Of a DNA stretch of 64,000 nt, positions 44,823 through 55,800 are shown in pieces (the first letter of the stretch is position 1; the number at the start of each line of letters is the position of its first letter). Under the pieces are notes generated by a model. That model saw only the letters and a program-made list of their open reading frames with translations, did not search any database and had not been told where the DNA came from. Both the position numbers and the translations under genes were made by a program. This stretch comes from Hormoscilla sp. GUM202. Lineage in GTDB: Bacteria > Cyanobacteriota > Cyanobacteriia > Cyanobacteriales > Desertifilaceae. Location: NCBI GenBank assembly GCA_005518205.2, contig RFFC02000018.1:78129-142128 (forward strand). Direction: 5' to 3'.

Positions 44823-46064
44823 TTAGTCTGCTGTCCCCACGGGCAATAATCTTTCGATCCACTCGGCAACTGGCTCGAAATCTTCCCAAATTGAGCGATC
44901 GCACTCTATTTGCTCCGAGATAGCGATCGCCTCTCGATAGGGAACAAAGTGAGTAATATCAGATGCCATCAACCCCTTACCAGACTTGAGTTTATCTGAT
45001 AACAGTGACAGCCAATCATCGATCCATCTCTGGGCGCGGTCTTGATATTGCTTTACGACCTCGGGTGCCGTACTCGCCGGGATAGGCGACAGTAAAAAAC
45101 GCGGTTCTGGCGTCAACTTGCGTCTGGTCTTAGAAGCTAATAAGGCTTTAAATAAGGCTTCAGTGCCAATTTTATATTGGGGATTGGGAGAAAATCCGAT
45201 AATGACAAGGTCTGCTAAATCAAAGAGGAGGGGACCACTTAAGGGGGTAATTCCCGTGCGAGCATCCAGCAGAATAACATCTGGCTTAAAATCCAATTCG
45301 TGACCGAGTATATCCAGTAAATCTTGCAGGGGATTAATTTCCTCTCGATACCAAGCACTCATATCGATAAAATGTAACTGGCGAGCATAGTTGGGAGTTA
45401 GCAAACCTGCCGGGAGACAATAGAGTTCGTGGTTTGATGAAATTCGCAGGATATGGCTAGTAACATCGGGACGTACTCTATTGTCTAGGGCTAACAGCAG
45501 CGATAATACCCCTTGTACCCTTCCGGCACAATCGGACTTGATTTCTGCTTCTTTACCAAAGAGGGCTGGGAGTCCGGGGGTTTCTAAGTCCATATCCACG
45601 CAAAGCACCGCGTGCCCTCGACTCGCTAATATTTGGGCCGTGTAAGCTAAGGCAGTGGAACAACCCACTCCTCCTCTCAGGGAATAGAAAGTCGCAACCA
45701 GGGGACGTTCTAATTTTTCCTCTAGGTCAGAGGGAAAAACAATATCTTCAGGAATGTTACTACTCCGGGCTAATGCTTGCGGCCACAGAGGGATCTCTTC
45801 TAAGGTAGAATCAATAGGTAGGCTTCCCGCCCACTCCCGTTCTGAGGGAGTCAGCAGGTCTACCCATTCAAAATGAATATCGGACAAACCTGCTAATGCG
45901 ATCAGGTTGCGTTCGATGCGAGACTTCCTAGCAAAATCAGAAGAAACGACTGCGACGCGCCACCCCCCAAACGGATCGGGCTGCACGCGCAACTCCGCAA
46001 CATCCAAATGGGCATCGCTCATGTTTTGCTCGATACGTTTTTTGATTTGGTCGTGGTTCATCAA
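44823..46064 (-). CDS. ParA/MinD-like ATPase with altered P-loop, HEPN partner
   Basis: 413 residues. Residues about 15-115 are a separate N-terminal domain (VQPDPFGGWRVAVVSSDFAR). The SIMIBI ATPase begins at about 120 with VATFYSLRGGVGCSTALAYT: the usual KGGxGK(S/T) is RGGVGCS, so both the signature Lys and the P-loop Lys are replaced. Walker A' VLCVDMDLETPGL and switch-like DVILLDARTGITPL, LVIIGFSPNPQ follow. This is the variant seen in KGGVGR-type ATPases of bacterial conflict modules rather than in plasmid partition. It overlaps the HEPN gene by four bases (ATGA), implying translational coupling. Confidence 0.75.
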   Translation of the reverse strand: MMNHDQIKKRIEQNMSDAHLDVAELRVQPDPFGGWRVAVVSSDFARKSRIERNLIALAGLSDIHFEWVDLLTPSEREWAGSLPIDSTLEEIPLWPQALARSSNIPEDIVFPSDLEEKLERPLVATFYSLRGGVGCSTALAYTAQILASRGHAVLCVDMDLETPGLPALFGKEAEIKSDCAGRVQGVLSLLLALDNRVRPDVTSHILRISSNHELYCLPAGLLTPNYARQLHFIDMSAWYREEINPLQDLLDILGHELDFKPDVILLDARTGITPLSGPLLFDLADLVIIGFSPNPQYKIGTEALFKALLASKTRRKLTPEPRFLLSPIPASTAPEVVKQYQDRAQRWIDDWLSLLSDKLKSGKGLMASDITHFVPYREAIAISEQIECDRSIWEDFEPVAEWIERLLPVGTAD

Positions 46065-46528
46065 TGTCTCCTGGGTTTGCTTCTTTTTAGCTTATTCTGG
46101 ATCCAGCCAGTCAGGCGTTTGGCACCAATAATTAACTCATTAACTGTGAATCCTAACCGATCTGGGAGAGAAGTTTCATATCGCAAGTCGGTATTCCATT
46201 TTACCAAGAAGAAAGTCTGGGTACCTTGCCGATCCTGGAGTTCGGAAAATTGATATCCCGACTCTTTCCACAAGGCTTTTAGGTTATGTCCTTTCTGACC
46301 GCTGGTCGGATAAGGGATTCCCCGTTTTTGCAACAGGGCTTTGAGACTACACTCAATAGCATAACCGATCACGTATACTGCACCGACTGAGTTGGGGTCC
46401 TGTGCGTGGATGGCCTCTGCATCAGCGGTGCGTTGCTCAGCAACGGCGAGCCATTCTGCGGCAGTGTTCGGACTCATACAGGAGATTCTCCAGGATAGAA
46501 CATCGGGTTGAGCAAGCCCGATCGCCAA
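46061..46528 (-). CDS. HEPN-like domain protein
   Basis: 155 residues as the longest frame; the inner ATG at 46477 (MSPNTAAEWLAVAEQRTADA) is the more likely start because HEPN homology begins there. SVGAVYVIGYAIECSLKALL and GHNLKALWKESGYQF are typical of small HEPN proteins. A classical Rx4-6H RNase motif was not evident. Its stop overlaps the ParA-like start, so the two form a coupled operon. HEPN proteins act as RNases or as adaptors in abortive infection; here the role is inferred from pairing only. Confidence 0.65.
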   Translation of the reverse strand: MAIGLAQPDVLSWRISCMSPNTAAEWLAVAEQRTADAEAIHAQDPNSVGAVYVIGYAIECSLKALLQKRGIPYPTSGQKGHNLKALWKESGYQFSELQDRQGTQTFFLVKWNTDLRYETSLPDRLGFTVNELIIGAKRLTGWIQNKLKRSKPRRH

Positions 46529-46556
46529 CTTGTCCCATTATACCGTACCGGTACCT

Positions 46557-46740
46557 AAGGTGGGCAGTCTCACAGAAACCCGGTTTCTCCCTCACCGGAC
46601 CGTGGGGCGATCGCTCCTGTGACCATCACCGAGAGTTTCTTTTTCAAATCTCCCGTGCCAGGCATAATTATCGTAGAACCCGGTTTCTCCCTCTGGGACC
46701 GTGGCCCGTTCGCGCAGCGTGGCGCAGCCAATCGCCCCAC
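46557..46740. repeat. Dispersed copies of the AAACCCGGTTTCT repeat
   Basis: Two partial units of the 29821-type repeat: CAGAAACCCGGTTTCTCCCT at about 46571 and TCGTAGAACCCGGTTTCTCC at about 46671, each followed by GGACCGTGG and GCGATCGC-like bases. GCGCAGCGTGGCGCAGCC follows at 46711. The surrounding 46530-46897 region holds no gene. Confidence 0.7.
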
Positions 46741-46897
46741 CACCAAAACAAACACCGCGATCGCTCTTCCTGTGAAGGTCAAGGAGTGGATGCTACCTTT
46801 CCCAATTACACCACAATCCAACTAGCACCGGTGCTACTACATGAGTTTAAACAGATCGCCCCTCCCTGATTTCGGAAAAAGGCGATCGCCCTTTTCG

Positions 46898-49800
46898 TTA
46901 GCTATCTGTCGGCCAGTCGATATCTGCCTCGTAGGTGACAACCAGAGCGATATTCGTGACCTGGTTCGGATCGAGGAAGCCGTTTTCATCTCGCAGGGGG
47001 TCGTCGGCAGTTTCTTTATCGATTGACAGCGACCAAGACGAATCGAAGAAATCGCTGACCTCCTCATCCAGCGACCCGCTAACGATGCCACCTTGCTCTT
47101 GCAAGTTAATAGTATCGTCAAGGGGTGTCGAGCCACCTTTTTCAATCTTGACCTTCATGGGTGAGTCAAAACCAGAAGCATCCGCACTTTCTGCCAAAAC
47201 CATTTGGATGTAGATTTGCTTCACCGTATATTTCGTCAGGTTCATGGGGAACATATTCGCAAGCACCTGGAACGACAAGGTTTGCTCCTTGGCGCTGCCG
47301 CCCGGATTCATAAACTGATACCAAGCGCTGGAAAACTGCTGCGCCAAGCTAAACAATCGTTTTCCGGCAAAGGTCGTGAGAGTTTCTTTGACCGCATTGT
47401 AGATTGTCGAACCGCCTTGCAGCGCCGTGTAGCTGAGGGTGATAATGACATCGGTGATACTGTCGAAGTCGAAGCGGTTAGTGGATTTCGGCATTTCCAA
47501 CCTCCAGTCGGAAATCGCCCCAGTGCCTTCAAAGGGCAAGTACCGCTCGTCTTGGAAGTTGAGGACGAACATACCGCTATCGTTGACTCCCTTGGAAATG
47601 GCGATTTGTTCGCTCACTCGCAAATCTTGCCGTAGGGTTCCCGTATTTGGCTTGTCACCGTCTCCAGTCAGCAACCACTTCACTGCCTCCGCATCTGCCT
47701 TAATTAAGACCTCATTGCTGGTTTGGGTGAGGGTTGCATTAATGTTTTGGTAGGGGCCGACCACTGCCGGAATCGAGATGGAAATGGTTTTGATTTGGCG
47801 GCAGTAATGGCTGGAGAAGTCAAAATCGAAGAGTGCTTCATCGAAGCTAAAGTTACAGCTTCCTTTGGTTTTCAAGTCATCCAATGCTTGTGGATCGAGT
47901 TGCAGCAAGGAAATCGTTTTTTCCACTTCAAAGCGGCGTTCGTTGCCTTCGATGTAGGCTTTTTCCAGTTCGTGCAAGCTGAAGAGCAACCCTTCACCCG
48001 CTAGGAGTCCTTTTTTCAAACTGTCCCAGTAACTCGCTTCGATATAGGTATCGTCTTTCGTCAGTTCGTACTGGTAGGCTGTTTGGGCTTTGAAAGCCAT
48101 ATCTAGGGCGATCTTGTAGGTTTGGAAGTACAAGCCAGAGAGGCGACCCACCATCCACCGATACAATTCTGGGTTGGTAAACTTGCTTTGTAAGAATTCC
48201 TCTACTTCTCGAGCTTGTTCGATACTTTGGTTGTGGGTATCGAGATCGGCCTGTGCCAGTTCGATCCGGACTTGGGCTGCGGCGATTTGGGCTTCAATTT
48301 GCTCGATATCGTGTTGAGCCAAGTTCTGCTGAAACTCCCAGTCTTCGTCGCGGCGATCGTGCTGTCCCATCGTTGCAGCTAGGGAAGCACCTTGATTGAG
48401 CATCGCCGCAGCACCGTCAGCGATCGCGGCTGTCTGATTGATCGCATTGCCAAATTGCATCCCTCCATCGGAAAATCCAAAAATATTCGGAAGTAAATAG
48501 CCAGGGATCGCAATTCCTCGGGTAACGTTGGCGACGATCTGCTCTGGGATGACTCCTTGCGCCTGTGTTTGACTCTTTTGCTCGTAGGTGGAAAGCCCCT
48601 GTTCGATCAGCTTTTGGTAATGTTGAGAACGCTCCTGCGCCGCTGCCAAACTTTTCTCCAAAGCTGCTAGGTTCTCCTGTGCTTCTTCTACCTGTTTTTC
48701 CTTCGTCTTGGTCACCAATTGCAGGATGTTAGACTCGTGGGTGGCTCGCATCGCCGCCAATTCCTCTGCGTCTTGTTTCTCCAGCACGCTCAGGAGGGTA
48801 GAACCGAGTTGGATGACGGTGGAGATCGTGCCTTTGGCGCGCTCCAGCAGATAGGAGAAGCGGTAGTGAGGGACATTGTTGCTGGAAGGCAAGATAATCG
48901 CCGAACCGCCTGCTGCTGCGGCACGCACCAATTGTTCGGGAGAAATGGGGGGTTGGAAAAGGGCCAACTGCCGCTCTACCCCTTGGAGGTTCTGGCAGTG
49001 GCGAATTTTGTAGAGTCGGTCTTCGACTCGATCCCAATATTTCACAAACTCTTGGTTCTCACCAACGCAGAAATAGGAAGAAAGGGTTTCCAGATAGGTT
49101 TTCTGGAGAGCAACATCGTACTGATGGCTGAAATGATGATGTTCTAGCTCCAATAAAAACTCATTCGGGTTTTCCAATTCCCCTTTAAGTTCGGCATACG
49201 TTTTGGGTTCGGGTGCGGGAAGTTTACCCAACTTCCTCGGTTTGGGTCCGAGGATATCGTAGGCGAACATATAGAGGGTGCTGGCGCGGTTAATTGCTTC
49301 CCAGCTATCCTGGCTGAAGAAGTAATCCCCCCAGTCGAGCAGGTTCTCGATATATTTCATCACAATCGCCTTTTGGTAAGCCCCGATACGCAAGCGAGCA
49401 ATGGCGTGGGGATCGAAAGGATTGCGGATCGATTCGTTAATTTGTTGGCTATTGCCCAGGATTTCTTGCAGGGTTTGCAGTCGATGCCCTCGGAAGGGCA
49501 GGAATTGCCAAGCGCGAGCCGATGGTTTCGCTTCAATGCCGACCCGATGAGCAGGGAGGGCGATATTCCAGATGCGGACTGCGGCGATTTGACCGTCGAA
49601 AAAGCGCCTGTTTTGGCCAGCACTGAACTTGCCAACAACAATTGTGGTTTGATCCGAAATTGATTGGTCTTCTTCTTTGATGCCAACTAGCTCTGCATCA
49701 ACATACAGTTTCATGTAGCGGCTGTCTTTTACCGCTGCAAAGTGATGCCACTTCCCATCGGCATAGTTCTTTTTAGAATAAATATTTGTGCCTTGGTCTG

Positions 49801-52800
49801 CCGAAGTTCCGGGGGGAACCCGATGCAAATACCTCAAATTGCTGTTGTCTCCCAGTTGAACCAACAGGCTATGTCCGTCGGCTTGGGTCGCCGCAAAAAT
49901 CGTTTGCTGCGATGCAGCGCTGCTCTTGAACCACCCCGAAACAGTATATTCACTCCCAAAATATTGCTCTTGGCCAAATTCGATAAAATTACTATCCCCA
50001 TCAAACTCCAGCACCTTTCTGGCAGGAGTCGGAGGAAAATCCGTTACTGTTCGCCAGTTCGCCTCTCCATTCACAGTCCCGTTGTTACTGCCTGCCCGAT
50101 CGTTGAGAGTCGTGCCAGAGCCTTCATCCATTGGCCAGTCGCCGACTAATCCTTCGTCATTTCCTTCCTCGTTCTCTGGCAGCGTGGGATCGAAAATGTA
50201 GTGATACCATTGCTGGACTTCGGCAAACTGCTGGTTGCTATTTAAGGCATTAGCTACCAAGAAGGGACCGTGAAAAAAGATTTCCCAGAAATAAGATCCG
50301 TAGGCTCCTTGATAGTCTAAATGTTCGTTAGTAGGAGCAAGAACATTGTTTTCGGGCTGGAAGCGATTGAAATCCGGTTCTGTCGTGAGTTGGGAGTCGA
50401 AGGCAAGCAGGCGATCCAAACCGCCAGCGAATAGTTTCTGACTGAGTTGCCGAATCACTTTGGTGGTCAGCCTGGTAAAGGCATAGTCGAGCTGAGAAGG
50501 CTTTTGCAGGTTAAAAGAAGAACTGAACAAGTCGAGTTCGTCGTCCTGCTCCTCGACGATGCCTAAAGTTTCATTAATTGGCTCGAACTCGCTCTGTTGA
50601 GGAATCGTTAGAAAAGCCTCATCTCCGTTATTGAGTACGAACCAACCCGGTTGGTTCTTCACCATAATGACAGCGGAGTGAATCTGAGACAGCTTACCCA
50701 AAATTTGAGTAGAAGGTTCAGTAGGTAGGTGTGTTTTTAAAGGAGTATCTCCCATATAGTTGTCGTAGAGAACGTTATCTGTTGTGATAGCGGTTAACGT
50801 GCTGTTAGTGCTTCCTCTAAAGGGAATATTGCCGTTAAATATATCTACTGCCTTACTGCGGAGGGTGGCGTTAGTTTCAGTCCAACCGCCAGCGAAAATA
50901 GCTAAACTACCGACTGTCGCTGCAGCGATATAGTAACGATCCTCACAGAGTCCCTCTGTCTCTTGTTCGATCCAGCTATTGGTGCTGGCATCATAAATAT
51001 CTACCGCCTTACTGTAGGTGTTAGAGCCAGTCCAACCGCCAGCGAAAATAGCTAAGTGACCGACTGTCGCCACAGCGATATGGTAACGAGCCTCACAGAG
51101 TCCCTCTGTCTCTTGTTCGATCCAGCTATTGGTGCTGGCATCATAAATATCTACCGCTCCGCTGTAGCTTGTTACTCCATAACCGCCAGCGAAAATAGCT
51201 AAGTGACCGACTGTCGCCACAGCAATATAGTAACGAGCCTCACAGAGTTGATTTTGCTCTTGTTCGATCCAGCTATTGGTGCTGGCATCATAAATATCTA
51301 CTGCTCCGCTGTAGTCTGTTACTCCAAAACCGCCAGCGAAAATAGCTAAGTGACCGACTGTCGCCACAGCAATATTGTCACGAGCCTCACAGAGTCTCCC
51401 TATCTCTTGTTCGATCCAGCTATTGGTGCTGGCATCATAAATATCTACCGCTCCGCTGTGGTTTGTTACTCCAACACCGCCAGCGAAAATAGCTAAGTGA
51501 CCGACTGTCGCCACAGCAATATAGTAACGAGCCTCACAGAGTTGATTTTGCTCTTGTTCGATCCAGCTATTGGTGCTGGCATCATAAATATCTACCGCTC
51601 CGCTGCGGTTTCCTGCAAAACCGCCAGCGAAAATAGCTAAGTGACCTACTGTCGCTACAGAAATAGAAATACGAGCCTCGCAGAGTCGATTGGGCTCTCG
51701 TTCAATCCACTGGTTAGTGCTAGCATCATAAATATCTACCGCTCGGCTTTTGTGGTCTGTTGATTCCTCACCACCAGCGAAAATAGCTAAGTTGCCTACT
51801 ACTGCTACAGCAATATTATCGCGAGCCTCGCAGAGTCGATCTGTCTTTTGTTCGAGCCAGCTATTCGTACTGGCGTTATAAATATCTACCGCCTTACTAT
51901 AGGTACCAGGACCACGAAAACCGCCAGCAACAATGACCAAGTGGCCTACTACTGCTACAGCAACATTTTTACGAGACTCGCAGAGTTGCTCCTGACTCCA
52001 AATATTCGTGTAAGTGTTGTAGATTTCTACGGTATCGGTTATATGTGAAAGTCCTACATTATTAACAAAAATAGCTAAGTGACCTACTGCTACAGCAATC
52101 CCTTGACCCCCCTCCGAGAGTCCGTTTTCGTCTTGTTCAAACCATCCTTTTTCTCGAGTTAATAGAGTTAAATTCTTTTCCTCTTGCAGTAAGTCGCTCG
52201 TCAGGAGTTGCGATCGCCCCGAGTCGGAGAGTTGGTAATCCCCAGACCCATTTTTCTGCTTTAAACCCCCAAGCATGGTTAAAATTCTTTCTAGCTCGGA
52301 ACCCGTTTCTGGCAAGGCCAAAGCATAAGCTTTCTGCCAGATAATCTCGTCTTTCTGTTCGGGATCGACCTCAATATCTTTAATGAGAGTTTGCGGCTGT
52401 ATCCATTGGTAGCTGGAATTGAGGAAGGAATACTTAATCGTTGCGTAGGTAATGACAGATTTTGTGGAACTCCCGTCCTCAGCCTTTGCCTCAGTTATTT
52501 CTCTCCATTCGACCCAGAAGAGAAATAGTCGCTTGAAGGCATAAACTGGACTGATGTATTCTGAAGTAATTTGCAGATCGATCTTCTGCCAATATTCCCA
52601 GATGGGTTGTTCTGCGGTCGGGTAGAGGCAGCGGCGATAGTAATAGGTCGGCGGTTCGGTGGCGGTTTTGCCGAAGACAAAAAGGGTATCTAAGGGTTCT
52701 AGACTGCTCGGGTCATCGATCCGATAGCGGCAGCTTTCTACGATTTGCAGCTTGGCTAACTCCTCGAAGGTATCAAAGTAATTTCGGTAAGCACTCTCTA

Positions 52801-55800
52801 CAGTTCCTTGGGTAATTTCTCCTTGCAAGAGTTCGTCTTCGAGTTGGCGGAAGCTATCGGATTTGTCTATCCTCAGATCTGGCTCGATGTAGTTTTCTGG
52901 ATAAAGGAAGATTTTCCGGTTGGCCTCCCAAAGCCGATAATTCGTTAATAAATCCCACTGGGGTTGGGGGATATCCAGTTGCTTGACTCCCGTTTCCAAA
53001 CCCAACTGGCAGCGTTGCAGGTACATTTGCACGGAAAGAGTGGCTTGTTTGATATAGGACGTGGAGGCACAACCCGTCATTTCCACATCGATTAGCAAGT
53101 ATTCCGACAGCGATCGCCAGTTTTCAATCTGATAGTCCTTCTCCTCTTCCTGCCAGCGATGGTTGAGTTTCCAGATTAAAAACTCCGTCATCCCATCTCG
53201 CTGTCCCTCGGCGATCGCGCCATCGAGTTTTGAAGTCACCTCAGCCAAGCGATCGCCCTCGTATTTGGCTTTGACGACATGCATTGTCGAGCGTGCTGTA
53301 TCCTGATAGGTATTCCAATTCTCATCCGTATCTGCTGCTAAGTCATGCAGTTGCCGTAATTTCCCGATAAAAGAGACATTCCCCCCCACAGCATCAATGG
53401 TGTCAAAACATTGCTTGAGTTCGACCAGTCCTGCCACCGAGTCTAAGACTGTCTCTTCAAACTCGAAGTTGGCAGAGACAAGGGCTTCAATTTCATCTTG
53501 TTTCCAGCCGGAAATTTCCGAAAGTTTGGCACATTTCTCTTCCTTTGAATCTAGCTCTTCGTTGGCGATCGCCTCAAAATAGCCCACTAATTCATCTTCT
53601 ATATCCTGAAAAGCTCGGACTAACGTTTTGAACTCGTCAAGATTCCTGACATTGACTAGGGTCAGTTGGGATGGGTTGTCAATATTGTATTGTTCTGGAT
53701 ACTCGGCAATGCTGTCCAGTTCCACTCCCGTCAAGTTCAACATATTTGCCAGCAGCAAAAGCCTCGATATCGCCTTTAAGAACGTGACAATTTTTGGCCA
53801 ATCCTCATGATCTTCTGTAACGGGGGTATAGAGCAGTTGCAGGTAATTCGGGGTGTTAGTCGCGATCGCTGCCCAATGGGCCAGTCCGATAAATAAATCC
53901 GTGTCAATCCCAAAATGGATGGCCAGTTGTTCGTCACCAAAATGGATGGTCGGTTGTTCGTCGAGCGCGTTTTCTTCATCATCTGGGAGTTCCAAGCCCA
54001 TCGCCCAGAAAGAGTCCATCAGCGTCCAAATATTACTATCTGAAAAAGCAATCTCCACCGAGGGATATTCATTCCCATTGAGAATGTAATCCAATTCCCA
54101 AACCGTAAATTTAGCCTGTTGGAGCCACTGGGCATAGGAAATCATCTCGAAAGCATTGTCAATCGAAAGCTCCTCATGGATGGGGATATTCAAAAAGCCC
54201 GAGAAAATTTGATATTCCTGCACTTTTAAACCCAAAATTTTCAGGAGTTGCGTCGTGCGGAAAAGTTGGGATAAATTCTTAACCGTTAAGGGAACTTCAT
54301 CCTCTAGCCCCCAAATTGCTTCGCGAATGTCAGTTAGATCGTTTTTGCCCAGTTTCAGCGCCGCAGCTAGCCGACTGCGACCGAATTTTTGCTCGTTATC
54401 CGTCAGGCCATCGGTTTGCCACTCGATGGCAGTATCTTGATAAAGCGGATTATTCTCATACTCGGGATGATAGGCTGACTCTCCCTTTAAAATGAGGGGA
54501 TTGTTATAGATGCGATCGAACAGGTCTTCTGGGGTTTGCCCCTCGCCAACCCCGATGGTTTTCATGTCGTACCACAAACTGCACAGGACATCTAGAGGCA
54601 GCTTGGTTTTCTTTTGCAACTGTTTAATCTGGCCGATTTTTTTAATCGCTTCGCTGTCGATATCTGGTGGGTCTTCATTTGGGTTTTCACGGATGACAAT
54701 TGAGTTCATTACCCAATCGAGATCGGCAAAAGACCAATCTAAGATGTTGGCAAAGCGCACGAAGCGATGAATTCGGTCTAGGGTAATATCTTGAAGGTTC
54801 TCGAGTTCCTCGCGCTCGGGATTGTCCTCATCTGGAATAATCAGCTTAACGTAATTGTCATCCAGAACTTGATTGATATAGAAACGACTGGGTAAATTGG
54901 CCTCCAGTTCTTCAGCAGAGAGATTCTGATGGAGCAAGTTCACCAACTCTTGCCGAGATAACCCTGTCTGCTGGAGAAACTTGTCCCTTTCAGCTAGATT
55001 GGTTAAGTTTTCTGTTTCGTATAGCCCATAGAGTTCTTTCAACTCCTCCTCATCCGTTTCCGATGTCGTAATCAGTTGACGACCTTCAATCGAAAGTCCG
55101 GCAAGTTCTCGACCGATCGCTTCTTCTGGCGCGTTAAAGGTTTGGTAAATAAACGCTAAATCTGCATTCAGATGTTCGAGGTAGCGGCGAATTTGCTCCA
55201 GAGGCAAATTAAATGGCAGGTTAAAGGGATATTTGGCCGTCGCAAAATGGCGATCGGCATCAGTTATATCTTGTTCTCCTTCGATCCTAGTCTTGAGAAT
55301 ATCGTTAACAATTTGTAGAAAGGGGACTAAATCATTCGTATTCTCGCAAGTCAGGGGGATATGAGCCAGATCGGGACGGCGGGTTCCTAGCTGAAAATCA
55401 TCGGGGATCTCGCTTAAGTTTGGCTCAGTGATATATTTATCGACCAACCACATCAAATCGACAAAATAAGCTGATGGACTCAACAGAGATTGGCAGTGTT
55501 CGCATTCGTAATAGTCCAGACTGCCAAACATATCTGGATAGCTGGGAATATTGGAAAAGAATTCAACGATATCATTGTTAACGGGGTTGACCCGCAAGCT
55601 GCGAAAGTGGGGCGAGGCAACAATATTATGAATATTGGCCCACAGGTGCGCCACCCTCGCTTTAACATCTGTTGCCTTTTGATAAATTTGGCGGGCGGTT
55701 TCGGTGTCAATCTCATCCTTGACTTCTCGGATAAATTGCTTCTCGCTTTTGCCAGCAATTTGATGGGCGGAGGTATAACCTTTGTCGTGCAGCGCTTTGG

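Noticed and set aside
50820..52140. CRISPR-like or non-coding repeat array
   Set aside because: 147-bp units keep one reading frame and encode Kelch-like blades inside an intact gene.
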